This document shows positions 37,593 through 46,927 of a stretch of DNA of 64,000 nt, in pieces. Position 1 is the first letter of the stretch, and each line of letters starts with the position of its first letter. This DNA is from Lwoffella lincolnii (GTDB lineage Bacteria > Pseudomonadota > Gammaproteobacteria > Pseudomonadales > Moraxellaceae). The stretch spans positions 310,001 through 374,000 of the forward strand of contig NZ_MUYT01000004.1 in the NCBI RefSeq assembly GCF_002014765.1, in the 5' to 3' direction. Both the position numbers and the translations under genes were made by a program. The notes under the pieces were generated by a model. It ran no database searches. It saw only the letters and a list, made by a program, of their open reading frames with translations, and had not been told where the DNA came from.

Positions 37593-38648
37593 TTAGTCAT
37601 CACACGCTACAGAATTGCCTTGCTTATCAATACATATTTTATCGCCATTTTTTAGATTACCTACCCAAGCTTTACCATTGATAAAGGTAAAAATCTTGTT
37701 TTGTTTACTCTTTTGACCACTTTTTTTGTTAATATGTGCGTCATCAAAACGAAAGTTAATCACCAATGTGCCTGCTTTATCTAAAAAGCCCCATTTATCT
37801 TTTAAACGCACCCCTGCTAATCCTTCTGAGAAGGGCATCACCTCATTAAACGAATAAGTGATGACAGCCACCTGTTTTTCATTGACAAATCCCCATTTGC
37901 CATTCATGTAATGAGGTGTATAAATCAGTTGGTGATTATCAATATTGACTTGATTGATAATTTTGGCTTTTTTTGATTGAGCGTATTTAGACTTTTTTGA
38001 ATGAATGGGGATAACTTGACCACTGCTGTCTAGCCAATAATCAACGCCTGCTTTGGTCATGCGTGCTTTACCATTATCAAAATCACTTAATGCACTGATG
38101 TCATGACTAAAAGCAATCAGAGGTTCATCATGGGTATTAATCACACCAAATGCACCATCTTTTTTTACCACGATTAAGCCATTTTTAGCAGCCCTTGCCC
38201 AGTTTTTTTTACCTAAACTGTCATAAACAATTGGTACAATTATCTCACCTGCCATGTCCACATAACCCACTTTGTCATACCGCATGACAGGCATTAAGCC
38301 ATGATGAATTTTATTGCCATCAGCAGCTTGCAGTCCTATCAAGTCCGCCACTTTTTTACCAGATTTATCAAGTAATGCCACAGGGGTTTTGTTATCTTTG
38401 CTGGCTAAAAAATATTGACTGTCTGATGTACAGGTAACATTTTTGTAGTAACTTTTGGGCAGCTTGCAAGTTGCTTGGCTTGGTATGGATAAAACGATAC
38501 TGACAATCCCTATCATCATCGCAAAGTATCGATTGATGTTATGACACTTTTTAGAAAAGACTGAACTATTAAAGGGTTGTGTATCAGCTGGCTGTGTATT
38601 AACAATATTGACAAATGGCATGGTAAAAGTATTTCCGTGGTATTTCAT
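37593..38648 (-). CDS. WG-repeat protein, probably secreted or periplasmic
   Basis: 351 residues. From about residue 70 on it is built of WG-type repeats (short beta units such as KVGYVDMAGEIIVPIVYDSL, DGAFGVINTHDEPLI, KWGFVNEKQVAVITY and KWGFLDKAGTLVINF), a fold of unknown function found in many bacteria. A hydrophobic signal-like segment, MMIGIVSIVLSIPSQA, occurs at about 44-59. The start is uncertain: residues before it are odd for a signal peptide, so translation may begin later. Two Cys pairs may form disulfides. It is more A+T-rich than its neighbours. It diverges from dnaE with about 90 bp between. Confidence 0.75.
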   Translation of the reverse strand: MKYHGNTFTMPFVNIVNTQPADTQPFNSSVFSKKCHNINRYFAMMIGIVSIVLSIPSQATCKLPKSYYKNVTCTSDSQYFLASKDNKTPVALLDKSGKKVADLIGLQAADGNKIHHGLMPVMRYDKVGYVDMAGEIIVPIVYDSLGKKNWARAAKNGLIVVKKDGAFGVINTHDEPLIAFSHDISALSDFDNGKARMTKAGVDYWLDSSGQVIPIHSKKSKYAQSKKAKIINQVNIDNHQLIYTPHYMNGKWGFVNEKQVAVITYSFNEVMPFSEGLAGVRLKDKWGFLDKAGTLVINFRFDDAHINKKSGQKSKQNKIFTFINGKAWVGNLKNGDKICIDKQGNSVACDD

Positions 38649-38739
38649 GGTTATTTTAGCAGATTTGGGTTAATATAAAATATGCTAAAATATTTGTGTC
38701 ATATTGAATTGAAGGTATGTCATTTTGGGGAATAAACGT

Positions 38740-41700
38740 ATGGCATTTGTGCATTTTGGCGTTCATAGTGAATTTTCGATAACCGATTCAATCGTACGGA
38801 TAAAGGCGTTGGTTGCCGCTGCCAAGGCAGATGCTCAGCCTGCGTTGGCATTGACTGATTTGTCTAATTTGTTCGCCACGGTCAAGTTTTATCGTGCGTG
38901 TTTGGGGGCAGGCATCAAACCCATCATCGGAGCAGAAGTACTGACCGATGATGCCAATCACCGAGTAATTTTACTTGCCATGAACAATGACGGTTACAAA
39001 AATTTAACCCGTATTGTGTCATTTGGCTTCACTGATGGCTTGCATTATGACCACAGTCGTGGTAAACCCATCGTTAGTACAGAGCAAATTTTCACCCATG
39101 CTGATGGGGTGATTGCCTTATTGACTGAACAAAGTCATGTTGGGCAAGCACTGATGAGCAATACCCCAGAGCGAGCAGATGAGCTTATCCACGCTTGGCA
39201 ACAGCGGTTTAGCAACCGTTTATATTTTGCCATCAAACGCACTTCTCGTGCAGGAGAAGATGCTTATATTCAAGCGGTCATTCACGCATCACACCGTCAT
39301 CAGTTGCCCATCATTGCTCATAATGATGTTCGCTTTATTAGCCAAGAAGATTTTGATGCTCACGAAGTCAGAGTGTGCATTGCAGGCAGTTATGTGCTTG
39401 CTGACCCCAACCGCCCAAAAGAATATTCTGATGCTCAATATCTTAAAACTCAAAAACAGATGAGCGATTTGTTTGCTGATTTACCCACCGTCATTGACAA
39501 TACCATCAGCCTTGCCAAACGCTGTAATGTCATCTTAACTTTAGGCGAAAACCGATTGCCTGATTATCCTGTGCCAGTGGGTGAAAGCATCGAGAGTTTT
39601 TTTCGGTCGGAGTCGGCTCGTGGTCTTGATAAACGCCTTGATAAACTGTATCCCCCCATCAGTCGTGGTGATGATTGGGCTGATGTTCGCAAGCCCTATG
39701 ATGAACGTCTAAAACACGAGTTAGACATCATTTTATCAATGGGCTTTCCGGGGTATTTTTTGATTGTCATGGACTTTATTCGCTGGGCAAAAGCCAATGG
39801 CGTGCCTGTCGGTCCGGGGCGTGGCTCTGGAGCAGGTTCGCTGGTTGCTTATGCGTTGAACATCACTGACCTTGACCCTTTACATTATGAACTGTTATTT
39901 GAGCGGTTTTTAAACCCAGAACGGGTGTCCATGCCAGATTTTGATATTGATTTTTGTATTGAAGGACGAGACCGTGTGATTGATTATGTCGCCAGTAAAT
40001 ACGGAAGAGAAGCGGTATCACAAATCATTACCTTTGGTACGATGGCAGCCAAAGCGGTGGTGCGAGATGTGGCACGAGTACAAGGCAAGTCGTATGGCTT
40101 GGCGGATAAAATATCCAAACTCATTCCCAAAACCCCCGGCATTTCTTTGGCTCAGGCCCTTGAACAAGAAGCTTTGCTGAATGATTTGCTCAATAATCCT
40201 GATAACATGGATTATGAAGATGCCAATGAAATTTGGGAAATGGCTCTTAAGCTTGAGGGCATCACACGCAACGTGGGTAAACATGCAGGGGGTGTGCTGA
40301 TTGCTCCCACCAGAATCACCGATTTTACCGCCATTTATTGTGATGAAGACGGACATCGTGTCAGCCAGTTTGATAAAGATGATGTGGAAGCGGCAGGTCT
40401 GGTGAAGTTTGATTTTTTGGGTTTACGTAATTTAACCGTCATCAGTGCTGCTGTACGCAACATTAACGCTCGCCGAGTCAAAGAAAACCAAGCCCCAATT
40501 GAGCTTGATGACTTACCATTGGACGATAAAGATACGTTTTTAAACGTGCTACAACCTGCCAAAACCACCGCTGTGTTTCAACTAGAATCAGCAGGTATGA
40601 AAAAATACTTACGTAAACTTAAACCCAGCAACATTGATGATGTCATCGCCATGTGTGCTTTATATCGCCCCGGGCCTTTAGATGCTGGCATGGTTGAGTC
40701 ATATATCGAACGTAAACACGGTCGTGAACAGGTCATTTATGACCACCCTAATCTTGAATCCATCTTAGAACCAACCAATGGCGTGATTGTTTATCAAGAA
40801 CAAGTCATGCAAATTTCACAAACCATGGCAGGGTATTCTTTGGGTGGGGCTGACATGCTCAGGAGAGCCATGGGCAAGAAAAAACCTGAAGAAATGGCAA
40901 AACAACGAGAAATATTTATCAGTGGAGCAACCCAAAAAGGCATTGACCCCACGGTATCAGGGGGGGTGTTTGACTTAATGGAGAAATTTGCAGGTTATGG
41001 CTTTAACAAGTCGCATTCTGCTGCCTATGGCGTGCTTGCGTACCAGACCGCTTATCTTAAACATTACTATCCTGCCGAATTTATGGCAGCGGTATTGACC
41101 AGTGACATGAATAACACCGATAACGTGGTGTTTTTTATCAATGATTGCCGAGAGAATTTTAATCTGACGGTTGATAACCCCAGCGTCAATCGCAGTGAAT
41201 GGTACTTTGTTGCTGACACACCCAGCAACATCATTTACGGACTTGGGGCCATCAAAGGGGTGGGTGAAGGGGCAGTTGAATCCATTGTAACAGCACGCAA
41301 GCAAGATGGAGATTTTACCGATTTATATGACTTTTGTCGCCGTGTTGATACCAAAAAAGTCAATAAACGCACGTTAGAAGCCCTGATTAAAGCAGGGTGC
41401 TTTGATGACTTCGCCAAAACCTTACGCCCAGAGTTAGATGAAACTCAATATCATCAAATCCGTGGGGCATTGATGACACAGTTGCCCAGTGCCGTTAAAG
41501 CCGCTGAGCAAAATCGACAAAACAGCGAAATGGGCATCATGGACCTATTTGGTGAGATTGACAGTGTAACCACCGCCCCACCGTTACCAACAGGTCATGA
41601 CATCATTTGGGCAGACAAATATCGCCTAAAAGCAGAAAAAGACACCCTTGGGTTATATTTAACAGGGCATCCAATCGATGAGTACCGCCAAGAAATCCGA

Positions 41701-42339
41701 CATTACACAGCCAATCAATCTCTGGATAAGTTAAGTGACACAGGCTACAATGGCACAACCCTATTTGCAGGGTTGGTCATGGACGTGGCAAACTTTGGCA
41801 ATCGCATTGCCATCACCATCGATGACGGCACATCTCGTCTTGAAGTCAGCTGTTATTCAGAACGCTATAACCGCATCAAAAACCGCATCAAGGTCGATGA
41901 AGTGCTGATTATCAAAGGCAGTATTCGAGAAGCCAACGAGCGAGTATTTGCCCGCCTAGAAGATGCTTACGGAATGATTGACGCACGCATAAAATGGCTG
42001 AAAAAAATCAACATCAAACTGCATGGTCATGACACCAACCGATTGACAAAACTACAAACTCTGCTAAAACCTAACCAATTGGACAATATTCCCAAAGTTA
42101 CCATCAATGATGTTGATGTTGATGTTGATGACATCAATATCGATTATCTGGCAGATGTCAAGCAACACCACAACACGCCAAATGATAACTGTATTGCCTT
42201 GGGACTTTATGTGTATGATGACCATGCCACCGCTGGTGTGGCGTTAAATGATGATTGGCGAATGTACCCAAGTGATGACAATTTACAAAAGCTAAGACAA
42301 ATATTCGACACTGACCACATTCGCCTAGAATTCACTTAA
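38740..42339 (+). CDS. dnaE: DNA polymerase III subunit alpha
   Basis: 1199 residues from the ATG at 38740 (GGGGAA about 6 bases upstream). The replicative polymerase. It has an N-terminal PHP domain (FVHFGVHSEFSITDSIV), the polymerase core with the catalytic Asp pair in RVSMPDFDIDFCIEGRDRV, VGPGRGSGAGSLVAYAL, helix-hairpin-helix (GYGFNKSHSAAYGVLAYQTA nearby), an OB fold (LFAGLVMDVANFGNRIAI) and a C-terminal tau-binding part. Near the C-terminus a gatgtt repeat (about 42108-42130) gives an Asp-Val run. Two genes follow in the same direction. Confidence 0.97.
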   Translation: MAFVHFGVHSEFSITDSIVRIKALVAAAKADAQPALALTDLSNLFATVKFYRACLGAGIKPIIGAEVLTDDANHRVILLAMNNDGYKNLTRIVSFGFTDGLHYDHSRGKPIVSTEQIFTHADGVIALLTEQSHVGQALMSNTPERADELIHAWQQRFSNRLYFAIKRTSRAGEDAYIQAVIHASHRHQLPIIAHNDVRFISQEDFDAHEVRVCIAGSYVLADPNRPKEYSDAQYLKTQKQMSDLFADLPTVIDNTISLAKRCNVILTLGENRLPDYPVPVGESIESFFRSESARGLDKRLDKLYPPISRGDDWADVRKPYDERLKHELDIILSMGFPGYFLIVMDFIRWAKANGVPVGPGRGSGAGSLVAYALNITDLDPLHYELLFERFLNPERVSMPDFDIDFCIEGRDRVIDYVASKYGREAVSQIITFGTMAAKAVVRDVARVQGKSYGLADKISKLIPKTPGISLAQALEQEALLNDLLNNPDNMDYEDANEIWEMALKLEGITRNVGKHAGGVLIAPTRITDFTAIYCDEDGHRVSQFDKDDVEAAGLVKFDFLGLRNLTVISAAVRNINARRVKENQAPIELDDLPLDDKDTFLNVLQPAKTTAVFQLESAGMKKYLRKLKPSNIDDVIAMCALYRPGPLDAGMVESYIERKHGREQVIYDHPNLESILEPTNGVIVYQEQVMQISQTMAGYSLGGADMLRRAMGKKKPEEMAKQREIFISGATQKGIDPTVSGGVFDLMEKFAGYGFNKSHSAAYGVLAYQTAYLKHYYPAEFMAAVLTSDMNNTDNVVFFINDCRENFNLTVDNPSVNRSEWYFVADTPSNIIYGLGAIKGVGEGAVESIVTARKQDGDFTDLYDFCRRVDTKKVNKRTLEALIKAGCFDDFAKTLRPELDETQYHQIRGALMTQLPSAVKAAEQNRQNSEMGIMDLFGEIDSVTTAPPLPTGHDIIWADKYRLKAEKDTLGLYLTGHPIDEYRQEIRHYTANQSLDKLSDTGYNGTTLFAGLVMDVANFGNRIAITIDDGTSRLEVSCYSERYNRIKNRIKVDEVLIIKGSIREANERVFARLEDAYGMIDARIKWLKKINIKLHGHDTNRLTKLQTLLKPNQLDNIPKVTINDVDVDVDDINIDYLADVKQHHNTPNDNCIALGLYVYDDHATAGVALNDDWRMYPSDDNLQKLRQIFDTDHIRLEFT

Positions 42340-42384
42340 AGATTGCTTAGGCTAAATTTAAAATAACTCAAAAAGGATAATCGC

Positions 42385-42720
42385 ATGACCCATATCGATG
42401 ATGCTCAATGGCAAGAAATGCAAGATTTGTTAGAAGACGACTTTACCACGCTCATCAGTCAATTTATCCTTGATGCCAAACAGAAAGTTCAACAAATACG
42501 CACCGCTCACACTCAAGGCGATAACACAACAGGACTGCAAGTTGCCCACTCACTAAAAGGAGCAAGTGTCAACTTGGGAGCTCAAACGTTAAGTCAGCAC
42601 TGCCACACCATGCAAGAGATTTGTTACGCTGGTATGATAGCCGATGCTCACAACGTACTCAGCGACATTGAGCAAGCACTTAACTCAGTCATACAGGAGA
42701 TTCATCAACGTTTGGCTTAA
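42385..42720 (+). CDS. Hpt-domain phosphotransfer protein
   Basis: 111 residues, a single histidine-phosphotransfer four-helix domain. The phosphoacceptor is His55 in QVAHSLKGASVNLGA, the canonical AHxLKGxxxNLG. Such proteins pass phosphate between hybrid sensor kinases and response regulators; no kinase or regulator gene is in this window, so it is an orphan. AAGGA precedes the ATG. It starts 45 bp after dnaE. Confidence 0.9.
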   Translation: MTHIDDAQWQEMQDLLEDDFTTLISQFILDAKQKVQQIRTAHTQGDNTTGLQVAHSLKGASVNLGAQTLSQHCHTMQEICYAGMIADAHNVLSDIEQALNSVIQEIHQRLA

Positions 42721-42775
42721 TTCATTTATTCTATTATCCATTTATCCATTTGCCCTACCATATTAACCCATACTT

Positions 42776-43702
42776 ATGAGCATCACCTTACTTAGCACCG
42801 CCATTGATATCGTCATGGTCAACACCACCTTGCCTGCCAACATCGGCTCAACTGCTCGTGCCATGCACACCATGGGCTTAAGCAGTTTGGTATTGGTTAA
42901 CCCCAAATACCCCATAGATGACACCAGCATGGCACATGCAGCAGGAGCAACTGCCCTATTACAGAATGCCAAAACGGTTGCTACGTTAGAAGATGCGATT
43001 GCAAACAGTCAGCTTGTGTTTGCTGCCAGCAGTCGCAACCGTCATCTGCCCAGACCCATCATCAATCCGAGCCAAACGGCGATGCTGATTGAGCAGTTTT
43101 TATATCAACAATCAGCTTTTCAGTTGCCTTTAATGACTGCTCAGCATCTGACTAATCAGCATCTTACCCATAAAAATGACCCAATCAACTCAACCCCATT
43201 GACAAAAATTAGCATTTTATTTGGGCGTGAAGACCGTGGTTTAACCAATGATGAGCTGGCATTGGCAGATTATCACATTCAAATCGATGCCAATCCAGAC
43301 TATCCTGTACTCAATGTGGCATCAGCGGTACAAGTCATCACAAGTTTTATCTATGCCCACTTTGCCAACCTTGCCAGTCTTCATCCATATGTTCAAGACA
43401 GCACCCAGTATGACACTCAAGACAATCCGCCAACTGTCATCTCTAAAAGCATCAATTCTACCGAGTTGTTGCATCACATTCGCCAACATTGGGATGAACC
43501 TGCCATCAGCAAACAACAACAACAGCACCTACAAAATCAACTTATCAAACTGTTTAGCCAGCTAGACTTAGCAGATACAGATGACTTACGCTCATTGCCT
43601 AACCGACTAAACAGACTGCTGTCTCGTGTCCAGCTAGACAACAAAGAATACCAACTGCTACAGTCGCTTATCAACACATTGCTTAAAAGAATGTCTCAAT
43701 AA
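42776..43702 (+). CDS. trmJ: tRNA (cytidine/uridine-2'-O-)-methyltransferase TrmJ
   Basis: 308 residues, SPOUT fold. 2'-O-methylates position 32 of tRNAs with SAM. NTTLPANIGSTARAMHTMGL is the family N-terminal motif, with ILFGREDRGLTNDEL and NPDYPVLNVASAVQVI in the knot. Residues about 115-140 contain a Gln/His/Asn insert, and the C-terminal extension (about 220-308) is typical of TrmJ. It runs 55 bp after the Hpt gene and 17 bp before cysE. Confidence 0.92.
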   Translation: MSITLLSTAIDIVMVNTTLPANIGSTARAMHTMGLSSLVLVNPKYPIDDTSMAHAAGATALLQNAKTVATLEDAIANSQLVFAASSRNRHLPRPIINPSQTAMLIEQFLYQQSAFQLPLMTAQHLTNQHLTHKNDPINSTPLTKISILFGREDRGLTNDELALADYHIQIDANPDYPVLNVASAVQVITSFIYAHFANLASLHPYVQDSTQYDTQDNPPTVISKSINSTELLHHIRQHWDEPAISKQQQQHLQNQLIKLFSQLDLADTDDLRSLPNRLNRLLSRVQLDNKEYQLLQSLINTLLKRMSQ

Positions 43703-43719
43703 AACGCATTAGGATTACC

Positions 43720-44628
43720 ATGTCAGTTATCACCCAACTTAAACGCACTTTAAAAACTGCCCAACAAAGCATTGAGAGCATCAAAGAAGATGTCAATGCG
43801 GTGTTTGACCGTGACCCAGCCGCTCGCAACTTCACCGAAGTATTGCTCACTTATCCGGGCATTCATGCCCTAATCATGCACCGAGTGGCACACAGTTTAT
43901 GGCAAGATGAATGCAAATTCATTGCCCGTTTCGTGGCTTATGGTTCAAGAGCATTGACAGGCATTGAGATACACCCTGCCGCTAAAATTGGCAAACGCTT
44001 ATTCATTGACCATGGCATGGGCGTGGTGATTGGTGAGACGGCAGAGATTGGCGATGATGTTACCCTTTATCACGGTGTGACATTGGGCGGTGTGTCATGG
44101 AACGAAGGAAAACGCCACCCAACGCTAGAAAACGGCGTGGTGGTCGGTGCTGGGGCTAAGGTACTTGGAGGCTTCACGGTGGGCGCAAATGCCAAAATTG
44201 GCTCAAATGCGGTGGTGGTCAAACCTGTGCCAGCTGGCGTAACCATGGTTGGCAGTGCTGCTCGTATGATAACTCAACCTGATGATGATAACGAACATCA
44301 TAATGAACAAATCATCAACCAAACACACACTGACGACACATCAATCAACAATCAAAACAATCACGATACCAAAACTACTGACACATCTGATGACGCAGAT
44401 TGTCAAAAAATACGCCTTGCTAAGGCATTGGGTTTTAACGCCTATGGACTTAACCCTAACTCTGGCGACCCTGTGGCTGATGGCTTTGCCAAGATGCTTG
44501 ACCACATTCAACAATCAGAAGCCAGATTAGATGAGTTGTCTGAAGCCGTCTGTCGCCTTGACCCTAATTTTTGCAAAAAATCCTACAAAAAATTATCCGC
44601 AGATGAGTTAGATGTCATCGGTTCATAA
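43720..44628 (+). CDS. cysE: Serine O-acetyltransferase
   Basis: 302 residues. Makes O-acetylserine for cysteine synthesis. Left-handed beta-helix hexapeptide repeats run from about 85 to 185 (GIEIHPAAKIGKRLFIDHG, VIGETAEIGDDVTLYHGVTL), including the catalytic His-Asp pair and GGVSW. After the helix a ~50-residue Asp/Asn/Thr/His insert (PDDDNEHHNEQ onward) separates it from a C-terminal helix. An AGGA site precedes the ATG. Confidence 0.94.
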   Translation: MSVITQLKRTLKTAQQSIESIKEDVNAVFDRDPAARNFTEVLLTYPGIHALIMHRVAHSLWQDECKFIARFVAYGSRALTGIEIHPAAKIGKRLFIDHGMGVVIGETAEIGDDVTLYHGVTLGGVSWNEGKRHPTLENGVVVGAGAKVLGGFTVGANAKIGSNAVVVKPVPAGVTMVGSAARMITQPDDDNEHHNEQIINQTHTDDTSINNQNNHDTKTTDTSDDADCQKIRLAKALGFNAYGLNPNSGDPVADGFAKMLDHIQQSEARLDELSEAVCRLDPNFCKKSYKKLSADELDVIGS

Positions 44629-44648
44629 AAAAATGATGTTAAAATGGT

Positions 44649-44696
44649 CGCCTTTTTTAGCCATCGCCTTTTTTAGCCATTGCCTTCTTTAACCAT
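44649..44696. repeat. Tandem repeat, 16 bp x 3, upstream of potA
   Basis: Two exact copies of cgccttttttagccat and one diverged copy lie between cysE and potA, ending 11 bases before the potA start. It occupies the potA leader or promoter. Confidence 0.9.
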
Positions 44697-44707
44697 AAGG
44701 TAACTTT

Positions 44708-45922
44708 ATGATTGCATCAACGACTTTGCCAACCGAACATGGTCAGGCGGGTAAACCGACACCGACAATGTTAACCGATAAGCCAACCGATGACTCATCA
44801 AATCATGACACGTCATTCACTGGCAAGCCATTATTACGCATTCGCAATTTGTCCAAAGCATATGGCGATAGCAAAATCTTAAACGACATCAACCTTGATA
44901 TTCAAGATGGTGAATTTTTAACCTTACTTGGTCCGTCTGGCTGTGGCAAAACCACCTTATTACGTTTGATTGGCGGTTTTGAGATGCCTAATGGCGGTTC
45001 TATTGAGCTAGACGGCATCGACATTGCTCAATTTCCTGCCGAAAAACGCCCCATTAATACGGTATTTCAGCAATATGCGTTATTTCCACACATGACAGTT
45101 TATGACAACATCGCTTATGGTCTAAAGTTAAAAAAAGTTGCCAAAAATGAGATTGATGGGCGGGTGCGTGAAGCGTTGACCATGGTGCAATTAGAACATA
45201 CCATCAATCGCCGTCCACAAGATTTGTCTGGGGGGCAACAACAGCGTATCGCCATCGCTCGAGCGGTGGTCAATCGCCCCAAGTTATTGTTACTTGATGA
45301 GCCATTATCTGCCTTAGATGCCAAATTGCGTGTGCAGATGCAATCAGAGCTAAAACGCCTACAACGAGAGCTTGGCATTACCTTTGTGTTTGTTACCCAT
45401 GACCAAGAAGAAGCCTTATCCATGTCTGATCGCATTGCAGTGATGAAAGGTGGCGTATTTCAGCAGATTGATACCCCCATTGGCATTTATGAAAGCCCTG
45501 CTAATTTATTCACCGCCAGCTTTATTGGTGAGACCAATTTATTTAAAGCGAATGTGCTGGCGGTCAATGACCGTACCATCAAAGTGGAAGTGGCTGAACA
45601 AAAAGACGGCTATCACCCTGTGCGTGAGTTACCCAAGCCTAAATTTACCGTGCAAGTGGGGCAAACGGTTAATTTATTATTACGTCCTGAAGACATTCGA
45701 GTGTATTACACAGATGAAGCACATGATGGCTTGGTCGGTCATGTGGTGGACAGCAGTTACAAAGGCAGTACGTTGGATTCTGTGATTGAACTCAAAAATG
45801 GCAATCGCATCAAGGCATCTGAGTATTTTAACGAAGATGACCCCAATTTTAATTACAAGCTGGGGCAAGAAGTGCGAGTAGATTGGGTTGATGGTTGGGA
45901 ATGGATATTGCCTGATGAATAA
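44708..45922 (+). CDS. potA: Spermidine/putrescine ABC transporter ATPase
   Basis: 404 residues. ABC ATPase with Walker A GPSGCGKTT, signature LSGGQQQRIAIARA and Walker B LLLLDEPLSALD, followed by the C-terminal TOBE regulatory domain of the PotA/MalK type (about 270-404; LLRPEDIRVYY). A ~35-residue Thr/Pro/Ser-rich extension precedes the usual N-terminus. It drives the PotBC channel. AAGG precedes the ATG. The stop overlaps the potB start by 8 bases. Confidence 0.95.
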   Translation: MIASTTLPTEHGQAGKPTPTMLTDKPTDDSSNHDTSFTGKPLLRIRNLSKAYGDSKILNDINLDIQDGEFLTLLGPSGCGKTTLLRLIGGFEMPNGGSIELDGIDIAQFPAEKRPINTVFQQYALFPHMTVYDNIAYGLKLKKVAKNEIDGRVREALTMVQLEHTINRRPQDLSGGQQQRIAIARAVVNRPKLLLLDEPLSALDAKLRVQMQSELKRLQRELGITFVFVTHDQEEALSMSDRIAVMKGGVFQQIDTPIGIYESPANLFTASFIGETNLFKANVLAVNDRTIKVEVAEQKDGYHPVRELPKPKFTVQVGQTVNLLLRPEDIRVYYTDEAHDGLVGHVVDSSYKGSTLDSVIELKNGNRIKASEYFNEDDPNFNYKLGQEVRVDWVDGWEWILPDE

Positions 45923-46868
45923 GTCGACTCCCCCCCATCGCCATGCCAATGCAGCAACAGCCAAAGTTAACACAAACAAAGTTAACAAAAGCAAAGTTAA
46001 CACAGCCAAGCAACGTCATCTGTTTCGCCATGCCACCTTATTTGTGATTTGGGCATGGTTGGTCATATTTGCGTTGTTACCTAATGTGATTGTCATCATT
46101 GCCAGCTTTTTAACCCGTGATGAAGGGCATTTTTTGGCAATGCCTGCCACCTTAGCCAATTACGCACGATTGATTGACCCCTTATATTTAAAGGTGTTTT
46201 TACATTCATTATCCATGGCATCCATCACCACCTTAATTTGTTTGTTGCTTGGCTATCCATTTGCTTGGCTGGTCAGTAAAGCCAAAAAACGCTGGCAGAC
46301 GCTGTTGATGTTGTTGTTGATTATCCCATTTTGGACAAACTCACTGGTGCGTTTATATGCAGTTAAACTGATTGTGGCTGCCAATGGCTTATTAAGCTCA
46401 GCGTTAATTGGGTTAGGCATCATTAATGAGCCATTACAGATTTTATATACCCAAAGTGCGGTGATTGGTGGTTTGGTGTATTTGTTATTTCCGTTTATGG
46501 TGTTGCCGTTATATGCTGTCTTTACTGATTTACCAAAAGATTTTATCTTGGCATCGCAAGACTTAGGGGCAAATCGGCTTCAGACCTTTTGGCATGTGAT
46601 TTTACCATTGACCACCCCTGGCATCATCTCTGGCGTGTTGTTGGTGTTGTTGCCTGCCATGGGCATGTTTTATGTGGCGGATATTTTGGGCGGTTCTCGC
46701 AACCTATTGGTAGGGAATGTCATTAAATCACAATTTTTAGATGCTCGAGATTGGCCCTTTGGTGCCGCTGCCAGTGTGCTGTTGACGCTGGCAATGGCGG
46801 TGCTGATTTTGGCCTATCGAATCAGCAGTAAACGCATTGGCAAAACCGATTATAACGAAGTGGCATGA
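45915..46868 (+). CDS. potB: Spermidine/putrescine ABC transporter permease PotB
   Basis: 317 residues from the ATG at 45915, which overlaps the potA stop; a Met nine codons earlier lies inside potA and is unlikely. Six membrane segments with the EAA-like loop LGANRLQTFWHVILPLTTPG before the last helices. The first ~35 residues are a Lys/Asn/Val-rich cytoplasmic extension made by a 15-bp tandem repeat, and a C7 tract covers codons 6-8. Confidence 0.93.
   Translation: MNKSTPPHRHANAATAKVNTNKVNKSKVNTAKQRHLFRHATLFVIWAWLVIFALLPNVIVIIASFLTRDEGHFLAMPATLANYARLIDPLYLKVFLHSLSMASITTLICLLLGYPFAWLVSKAKKRWQTLLMLLLIIPFWTNSLVRLYAVKLIVAANGLLSSALIGLGIINEPLQILYTQSAVIGGLVYLLFPFMVLPLYAVFTDLPKDFILASQDLGANRLQTFWHVILPLTTPGIISGVLLVLLPAMGMFYVADILGGSRNLLVGNVIKSQFLDARDWPFGAAASVLLTLAMAVLILAYRISSKRIGKTDYNEVA
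45930..45936 (+). repeat. C7 tract at the potB start
   Basis: Seven C bases within codons 6-8 of potB, like the C8 tract in the permease gene at 15631. A slip here would remove the PotB channel and might also couple to downstream potCD translation. Confidence 0.85.
45963..46007 (+). repeat. In-frame 15-bp x 3 repeat in potB
   Basis: Three copies of aaagttaac plus six variable bases, giving KVNTN, KVNKS and KVNTA. The unit is a multiple of three, so copy-number change would only lengthen the cytoplasmic tail of PotB. Confidence 0.9.
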
Positions 46869-46927
46869 TGGGGCGTGAAGTGGCATGGGGCATGATGGAG
46901 GCATGGGGCAATGATTAAGGAACATAA

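Noticed and set aside
38717..38782. Short leader-peptide frame just before dnaE
   Set aside because: It has a fair ribosome site (GAAGG) but overlaps dnaE in another frame and shows no attenuation-type structure.
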